Shown here: positions 7,853 through 13,805 of the stretch, in pieces | Layout of the letters: the number at the start of each line of letters is the position of its first letter | Numbering within the stretch: the first letter of the stretch is position 1 | Virus record (IMG/VR): IMGVR_UViG_3300042520_001094 | Span: 1-32,323 of that record | Reading direction: 5' to 3' (one strand) | Length of the DNA: 32,323 nucleotides | Origin: a virus | Notes under the pieces: generated by a model | The model's database searches: none | Seen by the model: the letters and a program-made list of their open reading frames with translations, nothing else | What the model was told of the DNA's origin: nothing | Position numbers and translations under genes: made by a program

Positions 7853-8055
7853 TTCTCTAAATATTTTTTAATTAATAATTCTTTATCCTTTGTTTTGTTT
7901 TTAAACTCCCAGTAGTTTGAACCGTCTTCAATTTCTAAAATGCAGTTTAATTTGCGCCTTATGTGTTCGGCATAATCAAACCTTTGCTTTATTTGTATAT
8001 TGTTAGACGGTGCAAATGCTAGGCTTGGGAGTATTAACAAATATATTATTCGCAT
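7849..8055 (-). CDS. Small protein with a signal-peptide-like start
   Basis: This 68-aa protein begins MRIIYLLILPSLAFAPS: one basic residue, a hydrophobic core of about ten residues, then an A-F-A-like cleavage site near residue 15. The remaining 50 or so residues are charged and soluble-looking. It is the only clear export signal in the early region. A periplasmic protein made early could act in superinfection exclusion, but that is a guess. It overlaps the upstream gene by 10 bases and the downstream gene by 4. Confidence 0.62.
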   Translation of the reverse strand: MRIIYLLILPSLAFAPSNNIQIKQRFDYAEHIRRKLNCILEIEDGSNYWEFKNKTKDKELLIKKYLEK

Positions 8056-8387
8056 GGTATGAAGCCTATAAAATAAGTTGCAAACCTCTTGCGGTCATCT
8101 TCATACTCGCCATCGTAGTACTTGAAGATTTTGCATTGGTGTGTTTTACATACTTGATTGAACTGATCAACACGCTTTAACAAATCTTGCTTATAATCTA
8201 ATCCCTCAATGTCGTGTACCCAGTCCATAAAGTTGGTTTCAATCCACTTTAATCGGTAAAGGCAGTCATCCTGTTGCAATGAAGCATCTCTGTGATTTAA
8301 TTCGTAAACAGGTTTTCTTAAAAATTCCTTGTAAAGCTCCACCGCTGGGTGTTCAGGGTGCATTCTGTAATCTACTGCTGTTTTCAT
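8046..8387 (-). CDS. Hypothetical protein, 113 aa
   Basis: Not recognised. I take the ATG at 8387 (MKTAVDYRMHPEHP). A longer TTG start at 8414 would overlap the promoter element at 8412-8419. The protein is rich in His, Tyr, Asp and Cys, with a segment CKTHQCKIFKYYDGEYEDD near the middle-to-end that could hold a metal site, though no standard spacing is evident. It opens the row of small genes running down to the DnaA-like protein and has its own promoter. Confidence 0.65.
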   Translation of the reverse strand: MKTAVDYRMHPEHPAVELYKEFLRKPVYELNHRDASLQQDDCLYRLKWIETNFMDWVHDIEGLDYKQDLLKRVDQFNQVCKTHQCKIFKYYDGEYEDDRKRFATYFIGFIPCE

Positions 8388-8411
8388 AATATAAATGTTT
8401 AATTGTTTATG

Positions 8412-8419
8412 CAAATCTA
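8412..8419 (-). promoter_or_regulatory. Promoter for the small early genes
   Basis: TAGATTTG matches TAnnTTTG and lies 25 bases before the ATG at 8387. The 21 bases at 8396-8416 are identical to 11841-11861, and AAATTTAATTTA is shared upstream of both. Two such matching promoter-leader segments suggest coordinated early control. Confidence 0.65.
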
Positions 8420-8433
8420 TAAATTTAATTTAA

Positions 8434-8682
8434 CTATATAATAACATTAAGATATTTTAACAAAATTTGTTCGTAATATTCCTCATTCTGCAAATATTCG
8501 CGTTCGGCTTCGTGGTAGTTTGGTGGTAATAATCGGTGTTGTTGGTGCGAATTATACACGCGGTTATCTTCAAAATGTTTACCTGTATCTAAGTTTGTAG
8601 CCTTATTAGGGTATTCGAAATAAAACAGCACGTTGTTCTTCCTGAATACCCTTTGTAAGATTGTTATTTTAATGTTTTTCAT
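8434..8682 (-). CDS. Hypothetical protein, 82 aa
   Basis: Not recognised. It has a basic N-terminal half (MKNIKITILQRVFRKNN) and a Glu/Tyr-rich C-terminal helix (NYHEAEREYLQNEEYYEQ). It lies between the hairpin at 8698-8722 and the promoter at 8412-8419, so it may be the last gene of the unit that includes the second methyltransferase. Confidence 0.6.
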   Translation of the reverse strand: MKNIKITILQRVFRKNNVLFYFEYPNKATNLDTGKHFEDNRVYNSHQQHRLLPPNYHEAEREYLQNEEYYEQILLKYLNVII

Positions 8683-8697
8683 AATTATAACATTATT

Positions 8698-8722
8698 TTT
8701 ACGCCATTAAAACGGGCGTAAA
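8698..8722 (-). other. Perfect hairpin between methyltransferase and 82-aa gene
   Basis: TTTACGCC and GGCGTAAA pair perfectly over a 9-base loop in the 60-base gap. No T-tract follows on either strand, so it is not a standard intrinsic terminator. It could be a processing or mRNA-stability stem, or a protein-binding dyad. Confidence 0.6.
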
Positions 8723-8742
8723 TTGGGGTGTTAGCGGTAATG

Positions 8743-9516
8743 CTAAAAACCGCATCGCTGACAGGCAATCTGATAATATTTTGGTTCTTTTTCGATACCG
8801 ATAAATTTACGGTTAAGATTTTTAGAAGCTACCAATGTACTTCCGCTACCCATTGTAAAATCCAATACAGTTTCATTTTCTTTTGTATATGTTTTAATCA
8901 GGTATTCCATAAGTTCAACTGGCTTTTGCGTTGGGTGTTGTTTACCTTTATTATTAGCATTGCTAAAAGTAATAAGTGTTTTTGGGTATTTTTCATCATA
9001 ATTTCTTAATACTCCATCATTATACTTTACACTTGCACTATCACTACTTGCATATATTTTACCTGTTCTTGGTTTTTGTGCTTCCATTATTGGGTAGTAA
9101 TTATGCTTATTTAAAGCAAAAACACTTATATTTTCGGTATCCCCTAATGGTCTATATTTAGCAACTGCAAAAGCACCAGGTTTTATTTTATTCCAAGTCC
9201 AGTCATACTTATAGTTTTTAATGTTGCTCATTCTTAAAGCACTTGAAAATGGCTCACTTCCAAATAAAACAATAGCCCCATTGGGTTTTATAATCCTGTT
9301 TAGTTGTTCCCACATTTTATCAAAAGGAATTACACTGTCCCACTTACAAGCCGTTGTTCCGTAAGGTGGGTCAGTAATTACACAATCAATACTATTATCA
9401 GGTATCAAAGGCATAATATCTAAGCAATCACCTTGAAATAAAGCACTACCGCTAACATCGGCTATATGCAATAGCGGTTTCGGTGCGTTCTTTAACATTT
9501 GTTCTACTACCATCAT
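8743..9516 (-). CDS. DNA methyltransferase, beta-class (DPPY)
   Basis: This 257-aa amino-methyltransferase has DPPYG at 49-53 and the cofactor motif DFTMGSGST at 219-227, with QHPTQKPVELMEYLI between them, so the catalytic motif comes before the cofactor motif. DPPY favours N6-adenine over N4-cytosine but does not prove it. The start is either of two adjacent ATGs (9516 or 9513). It follows the small HTH regulator by 57 bases. Its sequence is clearly different from the other two methyltransferases, so a different target is likely. Confidence 0.9.
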   Translation of the reverse strand: MMVVEQMLKNAPKPLLHIADVSGSALFQGDCLDIMPLIPDNSIDCVITDPPYGTTACKWDSVIPFDKMWEQLNRIIKPNGAIVLFGSEPFSSALRMSNIKNYKYDWTWNKIKPGAFAVAKYRPLGDTENISVFALNKHNYYPIMEAQKPRTGKIYASSDSASVKYNDGVLRNYDEKYPKTLITFSNANNKGKQHPTQKPVELMEYLIKTYTKENETVLDFTMGSGSTLVASKNLNRKFIGIEKEPKYYQIACQRCGF

Positions 9517-9573
9517 TCGTTCTATATTTAAAGTTTTGTGTTCTTAATCCGCTACTGCACATAGCCGTATCCG

Positions 9574-9774
9574 TTACCCACTAATTACATCCGCTAATTT
9601 CTGCATGGTTGTTAAATTTAAACCCCTTTCGCCTTTTATAAACAAATGCAACTGGGTTGGGTGTACCTTAGCAGATTTTGCTAAGGCATTAACACTCATT
9701 TTCTCTTTTTTTAGGTAATCTTTAATTACCCTCTGACAATCTTTTGTCAGGTTCTTTAAGTCTTTTGCTTCCAT
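9574..9774 (-). CDS. Small Cro/CI-like helix-turn-helix protein
   Basis: This 66-aa protein is essentially one XRE-type DNA-binding domain. MSVNALAKSAKVHPTQLHLF (26-45) forms the helix-turn-helix, followed by KGERGLNLTTMQKLADVI, the usual third-to-fifth helix pattern. No dimerisation or cleavage domain is attached. It is the only classic repressor-like gene in the genome. With no integrase present it is more likely a timing regulator than a lysogeny repressor. Candidate targets are the paired promoter segments near 8412 and 11857. Confidence 0.8.
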   Translation of the reverse strand: MEAKDLKNLTKDCQRVIKDYLKKEKMSVNALAKSAKVHPTQLHLFIKGERGLNLTTMQKLADVISG

Positions 9775-9776
9775 AA

Positions 9777-10100
9777 TTAAAATGGTAGGTCATTAGTTGG
9801 TTCAGGTGTTGGCGTTGGATTTGTAACATCTCCAAAATTAATTTTCCACGCTTCAATAGTATTGAAATACTTATCGTTACCGTCTTTATCAGTCCACTTG
9901 CGCCCTCTAAGGTTAATACTCGCGGTAACTTCTTGACCTAGTACCAACTTATCTAATATTCCGCAACGCTCGTTGGTTGCTTGAATTAAGATTTGTTGCG
10001 GGTACTGTTCCGCTGTTTCCAATACAAATTCACGTTTTGCAAATTTGTCGCTTACTTGTTGTTTTGCGCCTATAAAGGCTACTTTTCCTTTGACTTCCAT
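9777..10100 (-). CDS. DUF3127-like single-stranded-DNA-binding protein
   Basis: This 107-aa protein reads as a small OB-fold: VKGKVAFIGAKQQVSDKFAKREFVLET at the start, a central QEVTASINLRGRKWTDKDGN, and WKINF before a Pro/Thr-rich linker. It ends NDLPF, very like the acidic DDDIPF tip by which bacterial SSB recruits partner proteins. DUF3127 proteins are mostly found in Bacteroidota and their phages. It would coat ssDNA for the annealing protein and exonuclease upstream in the same operon. Confidence 0.78.
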   Translation of the reverse strand: MEVKGKVAFIGAKQQVSDKFAKREFVLETAEQYPQQILIQATNERCGILDKLVLGQEVTASINLRGRKWTDKDGNDKYFNTIEAWKINFGDVTNPTPTPEPTNDLPF

Positions 10101-10126
10101 TTTTACTTGTTTTTTAATTGATTAAT
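10098..10126 (-). repeat. Gene-junction direct repeat, copy A
   Basis: This segment spans the last codons of the alpha-CTD-like gene, its stop and the next start. It matches 10379-10407 at 26 of 29 positions. Both copies encode INQLKNK-stop and then a short gap and ATG, so the alpha-CTD-like gene is bracketed by direct repeats. Confidence 0.8.
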
Positions 10127-10381
10127 AATAAAATTGTTTTTTAGCTCTAAAAGTTGAACAAGTCCGCTTTTACCTATATTTCTAATTGTCGTTAAATCTT
10201 CATTAGACCTATTCATTAAATCCTCTAAAGTTAAAATATTTACTCTAACTAAAGCACTAAGAAGCCTTGCATCAATATTTAAATCGGATAAATTAGTGTT
10301 TTTATCTCTAGTTAGCAACTCTTTTTTTACTTCTAATTCTAGAGCTTTTAATTCAAATTTTGTCATTTTTGATAATTCCAT
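10103..10381 (-). CDS. RNA polymerase alpha C-terminal domain-like protein
   Basis: This 92-aa protein resembles a free-standing alpha-CTD. DLNIDARLLSALVRVNILTL (33-52) and DLTTIRNIGKSGLVQL (62-77) line up by eye with the E. coli alpha segments around R265 and N294-S299. Residues equal to R265 (here R39), N294 (N68), G296 (G70) and K297 (K71) are kept; N268, K298 and S299 are changed. The fold is a helix-hairpin-helix type that binds DNA or sigma factors. It lacks the alpha N-terminal domain. It could redirect host RNA polymerase or simply bind DNA. Confidence 0.75.
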   Translation of the reverse strand: MELSKMTKFELKALELEVKKELLTRDKNTNLSDLNIDARLLSALVRVNILTLEDLMNRSNEDLTTIRNIGKSGLVQLLELKNNFIINQLKNK

Positions 10382-10407
10382 GTTTACTTGTTTTTAAGTT
10401 GATTAAT
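10379..10407 (-). repeat. Gene-junction direct repeat, copy B
   Basis: This is the upstream partner of 10098-10126. It covers the end of the exonuclease gene (INQLKNK-stop) and the start of the alpha-CTD-like gene. The mismatches are at positions 4, 18 and 20 of the 29-base alignment. Confidence 0.8.
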
Positions 10408-11025
10408 TAAATTGTTATAATACTCGTTTGCTATTTTATACTGCTCGTACATTTGCGCTTCTATTTCCAAATCTCGTTCGATTGTTACACTCGTTACTCT
10501 TAATGCTGGGTTTATGTGGTCGACCTTATGCAGTGCAACGTCATCGAATTTGGTTAGTAGTTCATCAGGCGTTGAAGTCAGGCAGTAAGTAACTTCTGCT
10601 TTTGGACGGTCAAATAGCATCATATAACCGCGCATTTGCCAGTCGTAGCCACTTTGTTTAACACTTTTCTCGGCTTCTTCGTAAAACGCTGGGAACGTAT
10701 CAAACGACCAACTGCATTTAATATCTATAATCTTATCAGGTGCTAAAATATCACATTCGCCTGTAAGCCATTCGTTTGTTTTACGTACATCGTTTTTGTA
10801 ATAGTCGGTAAAATATACGTTATTTAGCATTTTAATAGCCTTATTTTCGTTCATTATACCTTTGTCCGTGTATTTAGTTGAAACGTTTACGAAAATGCCA
10901 TAAAAGTCCTCTTTTGCCTTTTGCATTAACCACGACTTTGTAGTTTCGCCTAATGGCTCATTTTTGGAGCGTCCCTTTGTCATCAACTTGGATAACTCGG
11001 AGCATCTTACTGTTAGGTTATTCAT
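10384..11025 (-). CDS. YqaJ/lambda-exonuclease-like nuclease
   Basis: This 213-aa protein carries the PD-(D/E)XK nuclease core in its viral-exonuclease form: G..NE..AI at 57-64 with E60, TGECDIL at 88-94 with D92, IIDIKCSWS at 99-107 with D101 and K103, and YDWQMRGYMML at 127-137 with Q130. Such enzymes degrade one strand from double-stranded ends and leave a substrate for an annealing protein, which is encoded two genes upstream. The C-terminus INQLKNK is duplicated at the end of the next gene. Confidence 0.85.
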   Translation of the reverse strand: MNNLTVRCSELSKLMTKGRSKNEPLGETTKSWLMQKAKEDFYGIFVNVSTKYTDKGIMNENKAIKMLNNVYFTDYYKNDVRKTNEWLTGECDILAPDKIIDIKCSWSFDTFPAFYEEAEKSVKQSGYDWQMRGYMMLFDRPKAEVTYCLTSTPDELLTKFDDVALHKVDHINPALRVTSVTIERDLEIEAQMYEQYKIANEYYNNLINQLKNK

Positions 11026-11040
11026 ACTACAAACGTTTTA
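11023..11040 (-). repeat. Gene-junction repeat with 11300-11317, copy A
   Basis: Eighteen bases covering AAA-CGT-TTG-TAG and the next ATG are identical at 11023-11040 and 11300-11317. They bracket the 91-aa gene exactly as the INQLKNK repeats bracket the neighbouring alpha-CTD-like gene. Confidence 0.85.
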
Positions 11041-11302
11041 TTGTGTTTTCTGCTTTTTCTATAATTTTTTTTGCTCTATCAATATCCGCACTTGCTAATT
11101 TTATTAAATAATTTTTAGCTTCTTCATAAGTTAAGAAAAAACAACTTTCGTTATCATTTTTATCATCTATGTTATTTATTTTTTTTATTCTATAAAAGTT
11201 TGAGTAAGTTTTATAAATAAACGTACCGTCAGGATTTACTTTATCAGTTTTTATTTTTTGTATCCCTCTATTATATTGTTGGCAAACTCTATATATTTCC
11301 AT
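11027..11302 (-). CDS. Hypothetical protein between annealing protein and exonuclease
   Basis: Not recognised. The 91-aa protein has a basic N-terminal half with many aromatic residues (IYKTYSNFYRIKKIN), an acidic middle (IDDKNDNES) and a helical C-terminal part ending KRL. It looks more AT-rich than its neighbours, and both of its ends lie in an 18-base direct repeat, which suggests insertion as a unit into the recombination operon. Confidence 0.6.
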   Translation of the reverse strand: MEIYRVCQQYNRGIQKIKTDKVNPDGTFIYKTYSNFYRIKKINNIDDKNDNESCFFLTYEEAKNYLIKLASADIDRAKKIIEKAENTIKRL

Positions 11303-11317
11303 ACTACAAACGTTTTA
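11300..11317 (-). repeat. Gene-junction repeat with 11023-11040, copy B
   Basis: This is the upstream partner of 11023-11040 and is identical over 18 bases. It covers the KRL-stop end of the annealing protein and the start codon of the 91-aa gene. Confidence 0.85.
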
Positions 11318-11831
11318 ATTGTTCATCACTTAACTCAAAACTAGCTGTTAACTTTTCAACTGTATAAGCCCCCTCTTTTATTTTTTCTAAAGCCTTAACA
11401 AACCTTGTTTCGTCTATTTTTGGCTTCGGTGGCTCGTAACCCTCAGGCAAATCTTCTCCAGCGTAAATGTATAAGCCTAAACCATGCAATGCTAAAGCCT
11501 TTGTCGTGCTCCTTTGGATAGCCTTGTTAATATCAAAACTCGTTACTTGGTCTAGTTTAATGCTTTGGTTTCGGTTGTTCATAATCGGCAAGTAGTCGAT
11601 ATGTTCAATATCGCCAATAGTTACGCCTACCTTTACCCAACAAGTATTGCCATCAGTAAAGTAGTTCATGCCTGTTTCGGTTTCGTAAACCTTGCGTTGA
11701 ACATTCGGGTAAAGCTTCTTAACCTCAGCCCACGCCCATGACCAGCTAAGGTAAGTTAAACCTGCTTTTTTTTCTGTTTTGTCGTTAACATTGATACTGT
11801 TCAACGCTTCAAAAATTGTTTTCTTTTCCAT
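11304..11831 (-). CDS. DUF1071 single-strand annealing protein
   Basis: This 175-aa protein matches the DUF1071 pattern of phage annealing proteins: TYLSWSWAWAEVKKLYP (26-42), a beta region with VKVGVTIG, YLPIMNNRNQSI, then SFDINKAIQRSTTKALALHG and LGLYIYAGEDLPE. Such proteins coat and anneal ssDNA during phage recombination. The exonuclease and SSB-like proteins encoded downstream supply its substrate and partner. It has its own promoter (11857-11864) and an AAACAATTAAAAC leader, so the recombination genes can be expressed apart from the helicases. Confidence 0.85.
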   Translation of the reverse strand: MEKKTIFEALNSINVNDKTEKKAGLTYLSWSWAWAEVKKLYPNVQRKVYETETGMNYFTDGNTCWVKVGVTIGDIEHIDYLPIMNNRNQSIKLDQVTSFDINKAIQRSTTKALALHGLGLYIYAGEDLPEGYEPPKPKIDETRFVKALEKIKEGAYTVEKLTASFELSDEQLKRL

Positions 11832-11856
11832 AGTTTTAATTGTTTAATTGTTTATG

Positions 11857-11864
11857 CAAATATA
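11857..11864 (-). promoter_or_regulatory. Promoter for the recombination genes
   Basis: TATATTTG matches TAnnTTTG, 26 bases before the ATG at 11831. The adjoining 21 bases (11841-11861) equal those of the promoter at 8412-8419, and AAATTTAATTTA lies just upstream in both. No clear -33 TTTG is present, so the shared AT-rich block may contribute, or may bind a regulator. Confidence 0.65.
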
Positions 11865-11871
11865 GTTAAAT

Positions 11872-12222
11872 TTAATTTATATATACGTTAATGAAAGTTA
11901 AAAAGTCATCTAAACTTCTAACTAATTGATAATCAAAGCCTAAATTTTTAACTATTTGCTCAAATTCTTTTTGTTTATCGCTTTGTCTTCCTATATCAGT
12001 CTTTACCTCAACGAATAAACATCGGTTAGGTAGTAGCACGATCAAATCTGAAACGCCAGCCACAACGCCAGTAGATTTTAATTTCATTGCTTCGTGCTTG
12101 GAACGTAGCCCACCATTAGGAACTGCGAAAATGCAACATCTTGGATTATTAAATTTTGTACAATACTCGTTGTGAAACCATTTGTAGATTTCTGCTTGGA
12201 TTTGGTCTTCTGTTTTTTCCAT
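11872..12222 (-). CDS. VRR-NUC domain nuclease
   Basis: This 116-aa protein is a minimal VRR-NUC (PD-(D/E)XK) nuclease. The motif order is complete: an N-terminal E..IQAEIYKWF helix, FAVPNGGLR (32-40), GVSDLIVLL (56-64) with D59, FVEVKT (70-75) with E72 and K74, and GRQSDKQKEF (78-87). Free-standing viral VRR-NUC proteins are structure-specific nucleases acting on branched DNA. It is encoded 3 bases after the SF2 helicase, so the pair may process forks or recombination intermediates together. Confidence 0.87.
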   Translation of the reverse strand: MEKTEDQIQAEIYKWFHNEYCTKFNNPRCCIFAVPNGGLRSKHEAMKLKSTGVVAGVSDLIVLLPNRCLFVEVKTDIGRQSDKQKEFEQIVKNLGFDYQLVRSLDDFLTFINVYIN

Positions 12223-12224
12223 TT

Positions 12225-13805
12225 TTATATTTGATTTGAATAATACTTTTTCATTGCCTCGATACTATTATCTATAAATGTTTCAAAGCGCCTATTTCGA
12301 TTGCCCTCTAATTCACTTTTTTGAATTGCAAAATAGTAAGGTGTTAACACCTCTTTTAATCGCTTGTAAAGTTTGCCATTTAATAATGCTACTTCAAATT
12401 TATGATAATCAAAGTCTTTTATCATTTCAACTAAATAGCCATGAACAATTTTAGTTGCTTGTAAAGTAGTTAAATTATTTTTTTGGCAATAATCAACAAC
12501 TGCATTCGCTGAAGGTAACACGAATTTTCCCTCACGTTTTGGAATACCTACAACACTATTTCCATTTGTAAACCTTTTTTCAGCTCCGCATTTAAAGCAA
12601 GTTAAACTATTCGCTGAGTTTATAGCTTCACAAACGTGGCATATCCTTGTTTTTGCTGGTTGAGGTTTACCAACTTTCTTGCGCTCACTATCTGTAAAAT
12701 AAAAGTCCCAATTTCGAGGTGCGCTCCATTTTCCAAAGTCTTCAATATTTGCCCCTAAATCAATCACTTTAAAAGTCGGTTTAAAAATTTTATCAGTAAT
12801 ACGACCACCACGCCCCACCATTTGTAAAAATAGGTTTATCGACTTAGTTTTTTTATTCAAAAATACAACCTCAACATCGGTACAATCAAAGCCTGTTGTA
12901 AAAATATGAACGTTTAAAAGTACAGCATCAGGAGTATTTTTAAACCAATCTATCAATTCCGAGCGGTGTTCCTCACTGTTTTTGCTATCGTACATTTTAG
13001 CGTTTACACCGTTGGCTAACATTAATTCGTAAAGCTTTTTATTTACAATAGTATTCGAGTTAAAAATAATTGTTTTTTTACCCTTGCAATATTCATTGTA
13101 AACATCTAAACTATTTTGCAATGCTTTAGGGGATCCAAACACCAAACTTTGACTTTCATCGGTATAACCGCCTTTGTCATCTTCTTGCAACAATCCTAAA
13201 TCTTCATTTGATAAAGTAAAGTTTTCATCTTGCACCAAATACCCTTGCTCGATTAATTCGTTAATCTCAACGCCTTTAATTAATGTATCATAATATCTTG
13301 CAAGTGGCACTTTTTGTCTGTACCTTTCGCCCCCGATTTTAATCGTTTCTATTTTCTCATAGTTAGGCGTTGCAGTAAAACCTATTAATTTATTATTGTA
13401 AACAGATTTGTCAATTACTTTCATAAATTCCCCCCTGTGACATTCATCAACTATCACAAAATCAAAATCATTTATATTTACTAAACCTTTTTTAATTCGA
13501 TTATTTAACGTTTGAACCATTGCAACGGTAACATTTAATTCTTGCTTGTTTTTATGGTTTGGAATAATCAAGTTATGTTCAATCGGTAAAGTTTTAGAGG
13601 TTTGGTGCACTAACTCTTCTCTGTGTACGCAAATTAAAACTTTGCTATTTTTAAAATGATTTACTAAGTTGCTAAAAATAACCGTCTTACCGCCACCCGT
13701 AGCCAATGAAACACAACACCTATTGTTTATTTCCAAATGCTTTAAAACATCATCTATAACCTTACTTTGGTAATGTCTTAAATTAAAAAGGTGCTTCTTC
13801 ATCAT
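12225..13805 (-). CDS. SF2 DEAD/DEAH-box helicase with C-terminal zinc finger
   Basis: This 526-aa ATP-dependent helicase has Walker A ATGGGKT at 35-41, motif II DECH at 120-123, motif III FTATP at 143-147 and motif VI QMVGRGGR at 328-335, the type III restriction/UvsW-like family pattern. A four-cysteine zinc finger follows (C389, C392, C403, C406). The C-terminal 100 residues are helical. It probably remodels forks or loads the replication machinery. It overlaps the primase-helicase by 23 bases, so the two are translated together. Confidence 0.9.
   Translation of the reverse strand: MMKKHLFNLRHYQSKVIDDVLKHLEINNRCCVSLATGGGKTVIFSNLVNHFKNSKVLICVHREELVHQTSKTLPIEHNLIIPNHKNKQELNVTVAMVQTLNNRIKKGLVNINDFDFVIVDECHRGEFMKVIDKSVYNNKLIGFTATPNYEKIETIKIGGERYRQKVPLARYYDTLIKGVEINELIEQGYLVQDENFTLSNEDLGLLQEDDKGGYTDESQSLVFGSPKALQNSLDVYNEYCKGKKTIIFNSNTIVNKKLYELMLANGVNAKMYDSKNSEEHRSELIDWFKNTPDAVLLNVHIFTTGFDCTDVEVVFLNKKTKSINLFLQMVGRGGRITDKIFKPTFKVIDLGANIEDFGKWSAPRNWDFYFTDSERKKVGKPQPAKTRICHVCEAINSANSLTCFKCGAEKRFTNGNSVVGIPKREGKFVLPSANAVVDYCQKNNLTTLQATKIVHGYLVEMIKDFDYHKFEVALLNGKLYKRLKEVLTPYYFAIQKSELEGNRNRRFETFIDNSIEAMKKYYSNQI

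Noticed and set aside
8388-8414. TTG start at 8414 for the 113-aa protein
   Set aside because: It would put the start inside the promoter -7 box; the ATG at 8387 has a normal leader.
8698-8722. Terminator at the 8-bp hairpin
   Set aside because: No T-tract follows the stem on either strand, so it was kept only as a hairpin.
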